This document shows positions 1 through 10,021 of a stretch of 64,000 bases of DNA, one piece after another. Made by a program: the position numbers and the translations under genes. The stretch comes from Sarocladium kiliense (Eukaryota > Ascomycota > Sordariomycetes > Hypocreales > Sarocladiaceae): the NCBI GenBank assembly GCA_030734395.1, contig JAUZTG010000011.1, positions 186,001 to 250,000 on the forward strand, given 5' to 3'. The notes beneath the pieces are model-generated. The model worked only from the letters and a program-made list of their open reading frames with translations, was not told where the DNA came from and ran no database searches. How positions within the stretch are numbered: the stretch's first letter is position 1; each line of letters opens with the position of its first letter.

Positions 1-652
1 CGGATACCCCTTGGCCGTGATGGAACAGAACCCTTTATCAGAGTCCCATCAAGCCAACTACCAGGGTGCTGTGGCTGTGGGAGGATGAATATTTATCTAC
101 AGCCGTTGAAGGCGATTGGCAGGAAAACAACTTCTTGGGGAGGCGCTGCTTTTTATCCCCTGGGCACCCAGTGTGTACTTCAAGTTTGCATTAGAGCAGG
201 CGTTGAATTGCGGTCAAGGAAGTGACTAAGCGATAGGGCGGCGCTATCATTCATGGGGCGGCTGATGTCGTGAAGCACAACTGGCAGCAAGAAATGCAGT
301 GATGAGAAGCGGATGGGGACATGGCTACAGAAAGTCGAAGCGGATCTGAAAGCTCCTTTGGGGAGTGGTAGAGCGTTTGCTTTTTAGAGATAATGAGCTA
401 GATGAGCAGCGATCAATGCCAGTCCTCTGCAATCAACTCATATGGCTCCTGTTCTGGTGATCTTTGTCATTGTGACAATTGGGCTCTATGGCTTTGCTTG
501 TACATCGTCGCCCTTTGCGCCTTGTCACGGCCCTCATAGCATCATCGTACGGCAAGACCTGCAACTTGAGGCCTTCGCGTGAGCTTGGAGTATTTATTCT
601 AAACGTGAAAACGTAGTTTCATTTCTTCATCTCTTGTCTACACTTTACGCGT
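1..652. other. left-edge intergenic DNA, no gene seen
   Basis: No open frame with recognisable protein similarity, no tRNA-like fold and no repeat was found here. It lies downstream of the FRS1 stop codon and probably contains its 3' UTR. A gene entering from beyond the left edge cannot be excluded. Confidence 0.5.
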
Positions 653-2669
653 CTATAAGAACACCTCCAGGTTAATCTCCAGGGTGCTGACGGGGTACCT
701 GTACGCGGGCACATGTTAGCAACTTCACATTCTTCTGAGAAAGAATTACAAGGGAAGGGAAGGGAAGAGGGCCGGGTAGAAACATACTTGAGATCAAACT
801 TCTCAAGCACGGATGGGTGCAAGATGCCAAACTCTCCAATCCTCTGCTCCTTGCCTCCCAGACGGAGATGCACTGACGCAGCGTGTCCAGGGAAGAAAGT
901 CTCCTCGTTTAGCTCCTCGATCCAGTATCCATCTGCCTTACTCGGGTTCTCGTTCACCTCGTAGTCCAGGCTCTTACCGCCCGCGAGGCCCTCCTCGCGG
1001 GTGATGAAGGCAGTCCGCAGCATGAGGAGCACACGGTCAAGCAGACCGTGAACAATTTCGAAGCCGCTGTTCTTGCCGCACCAGGCGGCAGCAAAGTGCC
1101 TCTCGTTGCGGGCCTTGCGCTCGAGAGACTCGTCCTTGAAGCCTACGTCTGCGACTTCGAAGAGCTTCATTGGGAGGGCGTGCTTGCGGTTCTCGCGGAT
1201 GGTCTTGAGCAGGCCGGGGAGGAGAGAGGTGCGGACTATTTGGTACTCTGCGGTCTTGGGGTTGGCGAGACGGATGGCGGTATTGCCGTCGTCCTTGCGG
1301 TTGATCCAGGCGAAGTTTTCGTCGTGGCTGCAGAGGATGAGGGGCATGACTTCGCTCCAGCCGGCCATAGCGGCTTCGGTACGGATGACGTCGCTGAGCT
1401 TGTTGATAGGGAGCGGAGCGCCAACGGTGGCGCCGCGATGGGGTGAAGTGCGAGGGAGGTTGTTGAAGCCATAGCAGACGGCGACATCCTCCATGATGTC
1501 GCATTGGTGCAGGACGTCAGGGCGGGTGATGGGGACGGCGACCTCAAGGAGGTTAGAGTCGGAGGCTGAGGGCTTGCATTGATAAGCCATCTTCTCGAGA
1601 AGCTTGCAGATGCCGTCTCCAGACTCAGTTAGACCGGTGCAGCTGTTGATGTAGTCAATTTCTGCGGTGGTTTGTCGAGGCTTGAGGGTTGGGGTAACAC
1701 GAGTGAGGTCGTTGTGTTCTGAGACGATCTTGACGGGCTCGACGGTGAAGGGCTCTTCGCAATACATGGAGAACATGGCGACCATCATGTCGGTGACGAT
1801 CTGGAGCTTGGTGAGATCGGTGGCGGTGATCTCGATGAAGACTTGCGTGGTGTTGAGGGTGATCTTGGAGTGGTCGCCATTGATGATCGGTGGGAGGGAG
1901 CAAACAACACGGTCCTTGTCGTAGATGACGGGGTAGACTGGCGCGTCGCGAATGATGTGCAGGTACTTGCCGAGGTGCTTGTCTTGCTCGTAGAAGGCCA
2001 TAAGCTCCTCGCCGTTCATCTTCTTGGTCTGGTTCAAAGGAATGAAGGAGATATCTTTTGGCGGCAGAGCCTCGTATGTGAAGGGGCCCTTGATAGTATC
2101 CATATCGTGAGTACCAATAGAAACAAGTGTCCGTTGACGTGCGAGGTTCTGGTGCAGCTTGTCCTGGAGGGCGATGAAGGAGTCATAGCGATCCTGGGTG
2201 AACTTGATATTCCTCAGAACTGCACCTGCGACGAGAGGGCGGACCTTTGTGGTATCGGGTAGAACAGTGATTACGTTCTGCTCGGGGAACTTTGGCTCGA
2301 CGACGCGGTAGTTGGGGAGCTTCTGGCGGCCGAGGAAGATGTTGAGGTTGAGGGCGATACCTTCGAAGCAGAGCATGTCATATCGGTTGGCGGGGATTTC
2401 GATCATGAGCTCGGCGGCGGCACGCTGGCCATTGACCATGGGGCGTTCCTCATTCTCGGTATCGCCGTCGAGCTCGATGCCGAACTCGAAGCAAAGGTCC
2501 TCGAACTCCTCGGTGGTGTACCTATGGGTAGTATGTGTGGTCAGCGGGAGGGATGCCTTGTCATGGAGGGGTTGTTCCCGAGGGGTCGAGACGAGAGTAG
2601 GCAAGGTAGAACTCACTTCTTGCCGAGAGCCTCGTAGAGCTTGTACTTGTCAACGGCGATGGTCGGCAT
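653..2669 (-). CDS. FRS1: phenylalanyl-tRNA synthetase beta subunit, cytosolic
   Basis: Beta subunit of the cytosolic (alpha-beta)2 enzyme that charges tRNA-Phe. Three exons on the minus strand: 2669-2617, 2521-788 and 698-653, giving about 610 residues, normal for fungal Frs1. Exon 1 starts MPTIAVDKYKLYEALGKK, the conserved family N-terminus; the donor GTGAGT follows and the acceptor restores K-YTTEEFEDLCFEFGIELD. The C-terminus is rebuilt by a small last exon reading YPVSTLEINLEVFL before TAG, joining GILHPSVLEKFDLK. The B3/B4 region is visible (ITRPDVLHQCDIMEDVAVCYG, FEVADVGF). The unspliced reading frame gives false N- and C-termini, so a single-exon model would be wrong at both ends. It is divergent from the PP2A scaffold gene, about 1 kb away. 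Confidence 0.95.
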
Positions 2670-3689
2670 GATGTCGCCTGGAGCTCAATGGCTCTGTAAG
2701 ATGTCGAGGGTGGTTGGGAGGGGGGGTTGTGTTGGTGGTGAGGCAGAGGACCCTTGGAGCTTTTGAGTCACTTGAAATATTTTGGGTGATGTCGCTTGGG
2801 GGGTTGTCGCGGGGGGGGTGGGATGCGATGGGCGGTTAGGGGATACTTGGGGCTTGGTTGGAATAATGTCTGTGAATAGGTAACTACTAACAGCGGCTGC
2901 TCATGGCGGTTGGAGGGGTTGCTCGGGGAGGGTGACAGCGCTGAAACGGTTTCAAAGAGGCGGTCACTGGGGGGGAGCTACCCTGAACAAGATATAGGTA
3001 GGACGCGGCTGGATCAAAGAGCGATCCTGGAAGTCTCGAACAAGGGCCTGAAAAATCAGACGAAAAATCCCACAGAGAGCGATGGACGAGGATAAAACTT
3101 GAGGCGCTTCCAGGGACTTCTACTGACTTGTCAAGCAGTTGGAGCACTATGCCGCATTGCTTGGGTATCCTCGCTTTACCGCCCAACAGCTGGTTCCCCT
3201 CCTGAGCGAGTGTCACTGCCAGCTCAGTGGGTGCTGAGCTGTCACTGTCGCTGTTGCGGCTGGTGCTTGTGCGGAGCCTTGACCTCACCACCACCAACTG
3301 CGCTACAGCACCTGATTGAGTGCTGCTGCTACTAACCGCTCCCTCATCATCCTCCCACCCCCGTTTTGCGGCCTCGTCTCGTCTCCCGCTCCAGTCTCCC
3401 TTCCTCACACAAAACATCCCACGGGCACACACGACACGCGACGCCCACCACTTCAGACGCCGTATCTCCCTCCTTTATCGCGTCTGCACCGACATCCTCT
3501 CACCTTTTCCTCCAACCGATCTTTGTGTGCGCTCGCGGTGTCTGCGCAATCAAGCAATCACCTCAGCCCAGCCCGCCCGCCACACCTTGCCTCGTTTCCC
3601 TACGCAACAGCATCACGATCACATCCACATCCTAGCGCCTGAGTCAACATCACCCTGCCTGGCTTCGATCTCCAGCCTCGTCAGCCATC
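2670..3689. promoter_or_regulatory. divergent promoter region between FRS1 and PP2A-A
   Basis: About 1 kb between two start codons that point away from each other. The side next to the PP2A gene (about 3340-3660) is strongly C/T-rich on the plus strand, a common feature of leaders and core promoters of highly expressed ascomycete genes. A 181-codon minus-strand open frame inside it (2887-3432) looks like chance. No specific factor site is claimed. Confidence 0.5.
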
Positions 3690-6009
3690 ATGTCGGACGC
3701 GCAAAACGCAAATGACGAGCTCTATCCCATTGCCGTCCTCATTGACGAGCTAAAGGTCCGCGCTGCTGCCCCCACGGTGTTTTGATACGCCGCATCACCG
3801 CCACCAGAACTCCCATAGCTGACATATCGCAAAGCACGATGATGTTCTTCTCCGTCTCAATGCTATTCACAGGCTCTCGACTATCGCCCTTGCCCTCGGC
3901 CCCGAGCGAACAAGAGACGAGCTTATTCCCTTCCTCGATGGTACGTTTGCTATGCTTTCAGCACCTCTCTTTCCATCGCTTGGCATCTCATCTAACCTGA
4001 CCTGCTGCAGAGTCCGTCGAGGACGAGGATGAGGTCCTCGTCGCCCTGAGCGAAGAGCTGGGAAACTTCATCGAGTACGTCGGCGGTCCCCAATGGGGCC
4101 ATGTTCTCCTATCTCCTCTGGAGAACCTCGCTGCGATCGAGGAGCCCGTCGTCCGAGACAAGGTACGTCGCGTGATGCAGTTGACCTTCATCATCTCGCA
4201 GTGACCACTGCTGACATTCCCTCTTCTTGCAGGCCGTCGAGTCTCTCAACAAGATCTGCGAACAGCTGTCGCCCCAGCAAGTCGAAGAGTACTTCGTTCC
4301 CCTCACCATCCGTCTCGCGAAAGCCGACTGGTTCACATCCAAGGTCTCTGGATGTGGCCTCTTCACAGCTCCATACAAAAAGGTTTCTCCGCCTGTCCAG
4401 GAGCAGCTCCGTCAGCAATTTGGCCTGCTGGTTCACGACGAGACCCCCATGGTCCGTCGTCAGGCCGCCACGAACCTCGCCAAGTTCGTAAAGGAGATGT
4501 CTGCGCCCGTGGTGATTGAAGAGATGATTCCCCTGTTCCAGCACCTCGTCAACGACGACCAGGATAGCGTCCGCCTTCTCACAGTCGAGATTCTGATCTC
4601 CATCGCTGAGGTCGTTCCTAAGGAGCAGCAGTCAAGTCACGGAGTGCTTTTGACTTCGCTGCGCAACTTGATCGAGGATAAGAGCTGGAGGGTGCGCTAC
4701 ATGATCGCGGATCGTTTTGAGAAGGTAAGAATCCGCCGTTGCGCTCCTATAGATCTAGATGGCTGACATGAGTGAACAGATTGCCAAGGCTGTCGACGAG
4801 GAGGTTGTTTCCAGGGACCTTGTTCCTGCTTTCGTGAAGCTTCTCAAAGACAATGAGGCCGAGGTCCGGACAGCCATTGCTGGCCAGATCCCTGGCTTCT
4901 GCGCTCTTGTTGATCGCTCCGTTCTTCTTGGTGACATCATGAGCAGCATTGAGGACCTCGTCTCAGATACCTCACAACACGTTCGCGCTGCGTTGGGAAC
5001 CCAGATCAGCGGGCTGGCACCCATCCTGGGCAAGCAAGAGTATGTTCATACATAGTGGATGCAAATCGGGCCCAAACTAATTGATTCAGGACAATCGACC
5101 ACCTCTTGCCCATGTTCCTTCAGATGCTCAAGGACGAATTCCCAGAAGTCCGCCTTCACATCATTTCGAAACTCGAGCTTGTCAACCAGGGTAAGTGCCA
5201 CTCATTGCAGCCACCGTTCGTCATCTTGTCTAACACGTGGTAGTCATCGGCATCGATCTGCTTTCACAGTCTCTTCTCCCTGCTATCGTTCAGCTTGCTG
5301 AGGACAAGCAGTGGAGAGTCCGTCTGGCCATTATCGAGTACATCCCTCTGCTAGCCAGCCAGCTGGGTGTCCAGTTCTTCGACGAGAAGCTCGCGAACCT
5401 GTGCATGGGCTGGCTCGGTGACACCGTCTTCTCAATCCGTGAAGCTGCCACCCACAACCTGAAGAAGCTGACAGAGGTGTTTGGCGTTGATTGGGCCAAC
5501 GAGGCCATCATCCCCAAGGTAATGGCACTCGGCAACCACCCCAACTACCTCTACAGGATGACTACCTGCTTTGCCATCTCAGTAAGTTACACTCTATGAT
5601 GTCAGGAGACTCATCAATGCTAATCCCTACGTAGACTCTCGCTACTGTCGTCAGCATAGATGTCATCTCCAAGTCTATCCTGCCCATGCTCGACAAGATG
5701 GTCGAGGACGATATCCCCAACATACGCTTCAACGTCGCCAAGACCTACTCACAGCTCATCCGGGTCCTCCGTCGCCTCCCCGAGGATGGCACGCTCTACT
5801 CTCTCGAGAAGGAGGGCAGCACAGTCGAACCATCGCCGCGTGGACAGGAGCTGATCGAGCAGCGCATCATGCCAAACCTGGAGAAGCTGCAGAAGGACGA
5901 CGACGTGGATGTGCGGTACTTTGCGACGACGGCTGGGAAGGACGAGCCCGGTGCTGCGGCGGTAACGGCGGCGCCGGCAGCGGGGGAGCCGATGAATACA
6001 TCACCATAG
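3690..6009 (+). CDS. tpd3: PP2A 65 kDa regulatory subunit A (HEAT-repeat scaffold)
   Basis: Scaffold that holds the PP2A catalytic subunit and the B-type targeting subunits; cytoplasm and nucleus. Eight exons: 3690-3755, 3835-3940, 4011-4162, 4233-4724, 4780-5039, 5090-5190, 5244-5581 and 5635-6009, about 629 residues. The N-terminus reads NDELYPIAVLIDELK then HDDVLLRLNAIHRLSTIALA, the PR65 signature; HEAT repeats with the usual V-R-x-x-A pattern run through the protein (VRRQAATNLAKF, VRTAIAGQIPGF, VRLHIISKLELV, VRLAIIEYIPLL, IREAATHNLKKL). All later joints keep phase cleanly. The first intron is the weak point: continuity with the family needs donor GTCCGC at 3756, while GTGTTT at 3777 would add seven residues. 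The tail after the last HEAT repeat is Ala/Pro-rich and poorly conserved. It is tail to tail with the methyltransferase gene, 182 bp away. Confidence 0.95.
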
Positions 6010-6191
6010 ATGAGAGACGTAATGAAGCAATTCCGTTGGCACGACATCAAAAAGAAGCAAAAAGACACCTTGATACACGACATGCTTTCCCTTCCTCCTT
6101 TGTTTGCAACGAAGCCCGGGGTATCATGTTGTTCGTTTATTCATCCCTGACTCACATGTGTACGCTCAAACGTCCTCTACATTTTGCCATC

Positions 6192-7052
6192 CTACCCTCT
6201 CCTCCGAAAACAGAGTGTACTGATAGTCTGCCCCTTGACACCCCCAAAACTAAAAGTCCTGTACTCCACCCTCGACGCAATCTCAAACCCATCCTCCTCC
6301 CCATCCTTTCCCACAAACCAACTCCTCAACTCCTCCTCGGTCCAATTACAGCTCGTGAGCACGAACAGTCCCGTCCCCGGCTTCACGAGCGGAAGGACCC
6401 TCTCGCGATAAGATTCGAAGAGACGACGGCCTTGGGAGTCTGTTTCGTCGCTGAGGGAGATGGCGTCGAAGGTACCCTTGTCGAGAACTACGTCCCAGCC
6501 TTTATTGTCTGTAGTTGGGGCGAGGATGGGTGCGTAGTCCCCCGCAATGACATCCCATTCTTGGAACTCGAGTCCGACTGTATTGATCTCGTCGGATTCG
6601 GCTTCTGTTTTGGCGACTTGCTTCGCTAGGGCGATGGAGTGCGGGGAGTAATCTACACCCAAGCAGGGACCTTGCCACCCTGCTGAGCGGAGAGCGAGGA
6701 GGAGTGATCCGTTGCCGCAGCCGAGGTCTAGGAAGGAAGTTGTGTCCTTTGAGAGCGGTTCGGGATGGGTGGTGGAGGTGGTCTTCTTGGTGAGGGTGGA
6801 GAGGTGGGAGAGGATCTTGGATTCGGCGTTGGAGTCGGAGAACCAGACTGTGCCTGTGTCGGAGGGGTTCGCGGCGTGGTTTGATATTTCGGTGGTGTAG
6901 AGGGAGTCCCAACTAGGAGGAACGCGTTAGTTGAATTCATGTTGAGATAGCAGCTTTCTAGGTGGTTTGCGAAGGAGGGGGGGGTGGTACTATTCTTTTG
7001 TGCCGAGTTGGGAGGGCTCGAGATGGGTTGGGCGGGAGGCTTCGTCCGCCAT
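6192..7052 (-). CDS. EFM4: EFM4-type protein-lysine methyltransferase (eEF1A)
   Basis: SAM-dependent seven-beta-strand methyltransferase of the Efm4/See1 (METTL10) family, which methylates a lysine of elongation factor eEF1A. Two exons: 7052-6991 and 6912-6192, about 260 residues. The short exon 1 ends in LEPSQLGTKEY and the splice restores the family signature KEYWDSLYTTEI. SAM-binding motif I FLDLGCGNGSLLLAL is at about residues 81-95, followed by GVDYSPHSIALA. The later motif DVVLDKGTFDAISL and the SCNWTEEEL segment are typical of the family. The intron is 78 nt with GTACCA donor and CTAG acceptor. Function is inferred from family membership; the substrate is not shown by this sequence. 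Confidence 0.88.
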
Positions 7053-7836
7053 TGGGGAGTGTTGTTATGGTCACTGAAGCTTCTCGGGAAGACTAAACGG
7101 GCGAGAGATATGATATAGGGAGCTGTTTGAGCTCTGGGGTTGTGGGAATGGTGCAGCTTGGGTAGGTGGAAAGTTGGGACGAGGTTCGTCGCGGGTGGCA
7201 GATGGCGGGGTGATGTGGTGGGGGTGAGCTGAATGGGGCAGGCGGTGAGAAGCAGGATGGTTCTTCGTGCTGAGGCTCCAAGATTCCCAGGACTGTTATG
7301 AGACACGAGAGCAGATGTAGCATTTGCCTGGAACGAATAATGAGCTTCAAAGCTGTGTTCGACTGGTCATTTGCAACTCCTCTTATACAGCCCAGGATTC
7401 CTTTATCCTCAAAAAGAGAGCAGTGAATCACAAGCAACATCATCGTAAAGAGACAGTTCAAAGTAACCAGTATATTCTCCTCCATTCTCCTAGACCGACA
7501 CTCATCAATTATTCCACCCTGAACGCCAGACCCGTGGATGACCCGATCCCTCAAGTAATATACCGAAGGACAGCCCACCGATTCGTCCATCTATATCAGA
7601 TAAACATGGGATGAGAAGCATAAGCGCCGAGAAAAGAAAAGAAAAAGCCACAGTCCCTTTTGTGCGCTTTTCGTCAATAAATGCAAGTCATGAAAAAGAC
7701 AGATATAATCCCGCTTGGTGAAACGAAAGAAATCAGACCCAGACCTGTCAGTGAACTTCCAATCTGCTCCCCCTCCCTCCAGCACCCGAGTCGAGGTAAA
7801 GAGAGAGGGACACACGATAGGCAGCAGCGACCAGCC
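7053..7836. other. intergenic DNA between EFM4 and TIF6
   Basis: Contains the EFM4 upstream region and the TIF6 3' flank, both genes being on the minus strand. Minus-strand open frames of 165-192 codons overlap here, but they are low-complexity Pro/Ser/Thr-rich translations with no recognisable domain. No RNA gene was recognised. Confidence 0.45.
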
Positions 7837-8885
7837 TTAGTAGAAACTCTCGACCATGGTGTCCTTCATGCTCGTGTTGATCTGGCCCGGCGCCATACCC
7901 TCTCCCAGGCGGAACACACTCTCCACAACGCTCAGCTCCGTCGCCGTGGTGTCCAGCCCAGTCACGGCCAGCCAGTCATTGACGACCATGCCGGCGCCGA
8001 CAACATTGCTTCCCCTGTTGATCGAACCCGCGACAAGCGGTACCTGGAGCAGACTTGACAGCTCATCCTGATCCTGGATACTCGTCTTGGGATGCACGAG
8101 TCCGCCCTGGTTACTCAAGCTCATATAGCTTCCGACCAGAACATTATCCGCAACCGTCTGCCTGAACACCTCCACGCCCAACACATCCGCAATGATCTCC
8201 TCCGTCTCCCTCTCCAAATCCGGATGGATCAATGCAATATGATCATTCGCAACAATCACATTTCCCAGCGCGCTCAGCCTCTCCTCAATCCTCTGGATGC
8301 GAACAGAGTCCGGAAGGGAGTTGCGCAGGTGCTGGAGCTCCTGGTCGGAGGTGGAGGTGGGGACGAGGAGACCCTTTCGGTTGCCGGCGGTGAGGCGGCC
8401 GACGATGCGGGTGCCAGCGATGGTGGTGCGGACGGTGGGAATGACGTCTTGGAGTTCGGACTCGAAGACGGAGTAGAAGTTTTCGGAGGCGCCGAGGGCG
8501 ACGAGGGCGTAGGAGTTTGTGAGGGTCGAGAAGACGCCGACCCTGGGGTTGATATGTCAGCTTGGATGATTCCTGTGAGACAATGGGGGGCCTTCTGGAT
8601 CGCACACAGCGACTCGTGTTCGCAATGGTCGACAGCCGGCAAAAGAGAACCCAAAATCAGAGAAACGACATGCTACAATCAAGAGCTCGCAGCATGACCA
8701 GAGCCTCCCGCTTGTATCTCACCTCTCTGCAGGGTTTTCGCGGGGCAGAGCTCCAAAGCGCAGAGCAGAGAGGAGGGGTAGAAAAAAGCCAGAGACAAGA
8801 CTCCTCAAAAAATCCCAAAATCCAGCATAGAAAAAAGGAAAGAGACTTACTCGTTAGAGTTCTCAAACTGCGCGCGAACAGCCAT
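7837..8885 (-). CDS. TIF6: eukaryotic translation initiation factor 6
   Basis: eIF6, the 60S anti-association factor needed for late 60S biogenesis; nucleolus and cytoplasm. Two exons: 8885-8851 and 8542-7837, 246 residues, the standard length. Exon 1 encodes MAVRAQFENSNE, the invariant start; a 308-nt intron with donor GTAAGT and acceptor CCCAG follows, then VGVFSTLTNSYALVALGASE. The conserved core is present, including GTRIVGRLTAGNRKGLLVP, NVIVANDHIALIHPDL, GSYMSLSNQGGLVHPKTS and VPLVAGSINRGSNVVGAGMVVNDW. The protein ends IDTSMKD-like (NTSMKDTMVESFY). The intron is unusually long for this window, where most are 50-95 nt; I see no extra coding signal in it. Confidence 0.96.
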
Positions 8886-10021
8886 ATTGTCGACAGTGCA
8901 AGTCTGCGAGACCAGTATGTCCGTAATGGTGGGAAGAAAGTGGGATTGGATGGAAAAGTTGGTGGTGGTGGTTTGTTCGGTGGAGAGTTGGTTGGTGAAG
9001 TCTTGCAGCGAGTGACGAAGGAGGGGTCCCGCGGTCCCTGGAGGAATAGCACCTGCGCAAACGAGTGGCGGCTCAGGTAAGCAATCCCTGCTTCAAAGTG
9101 CTGTCGCCGGAAACGTAAACGAACGACAACCAACCCAACTGGCAGTATAAAATCAACGTTCAGAAGTCTGCAAAGTTCGATATACAGGTCAGTACAGAGA
9201 AAGCTGGAACGATGATCAAGCTGTCGGCATGCAAGGCAGTATTTAACTTTGGCTTCAACTCTTCAAATAGCAGCAAGCCGAGCAATGCCTGCTTGCTTAG
9301 TGTCCTTCCCGATTGGCAATTGGAAATCATCCATCGTCGCAAGAAAAAGAAAAAGGTACCAGAACTCCACTCTTCCGCCAGTCTAAACCCTTGCAAAGAG
9401 TCATCGCTTCTCTGCATCATTCTGTCTCATCTCATGGAGGCGCCAACTTCGCCCACGATGTGTGACTCAGTCTATACTGGTGGCGCTGTTTAGGGCTCCA
9501 CTCGCCTCCCCGCCTGACTCCCTCATGTCTGTTTCTAGCGTCGACCAAGGGAGAACTACAGGTCACGTCAACAAGGGGAAAACGGAAACATAACTTTGAT
9601 TATCAAATTACCCAATATACCGAGTGCAGCGATCATGCTATCGTTCCCTCTTGAAGCCGTGATGAGTCATCTTCGAAGCCCGCTCTCAGGTACAATCAAT
9701 TCTCCCTCTGCAAGGCTATCTGTACCAAGAGCTGCTCATCTGCATGCAATCCATCCTCTGCTCTGTCTAATGTCTGCGTCATATCCTGTCCTGGCTTCTC
9801 GCTTTTGTAAGTCTTAGTCCTTCACACACAGAATGAGGGATTCGTCCCCTGATATATCCTCTCCAAGGGTCCCCAAGGGACCTTCTCGGCCCGTCCCGCT
9901 CCCACCTATTGGCCTTCTCCCAGCTGCCCAGCCTCACGTTCGCAATCATCACGGTCATAGCCCTGCCACTTTCTTCCTGAGCTCTTTTGCATAATTTTCC
10001 GTGCCGCTTACCCCATGATCA
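8886..10021. other. intergenic DNA, no gene seen
   Basis: It contains the TIF6 upstream region and the 3' flank of the Gln-rich gene. Short open frames (up to about 170 codons at 8562-9080, plus strand) overlap the TIF6 intron and promoter and show no domain. No tRNA-like fold was noticed. Confidence 0.45.

Noticed and set aside
2887..3432. 181-codon minus-strand open frame
   Set aside because: It overlaps the C/T-rich PP2A promoter, has low-complexity composition and no domain or exon partner.
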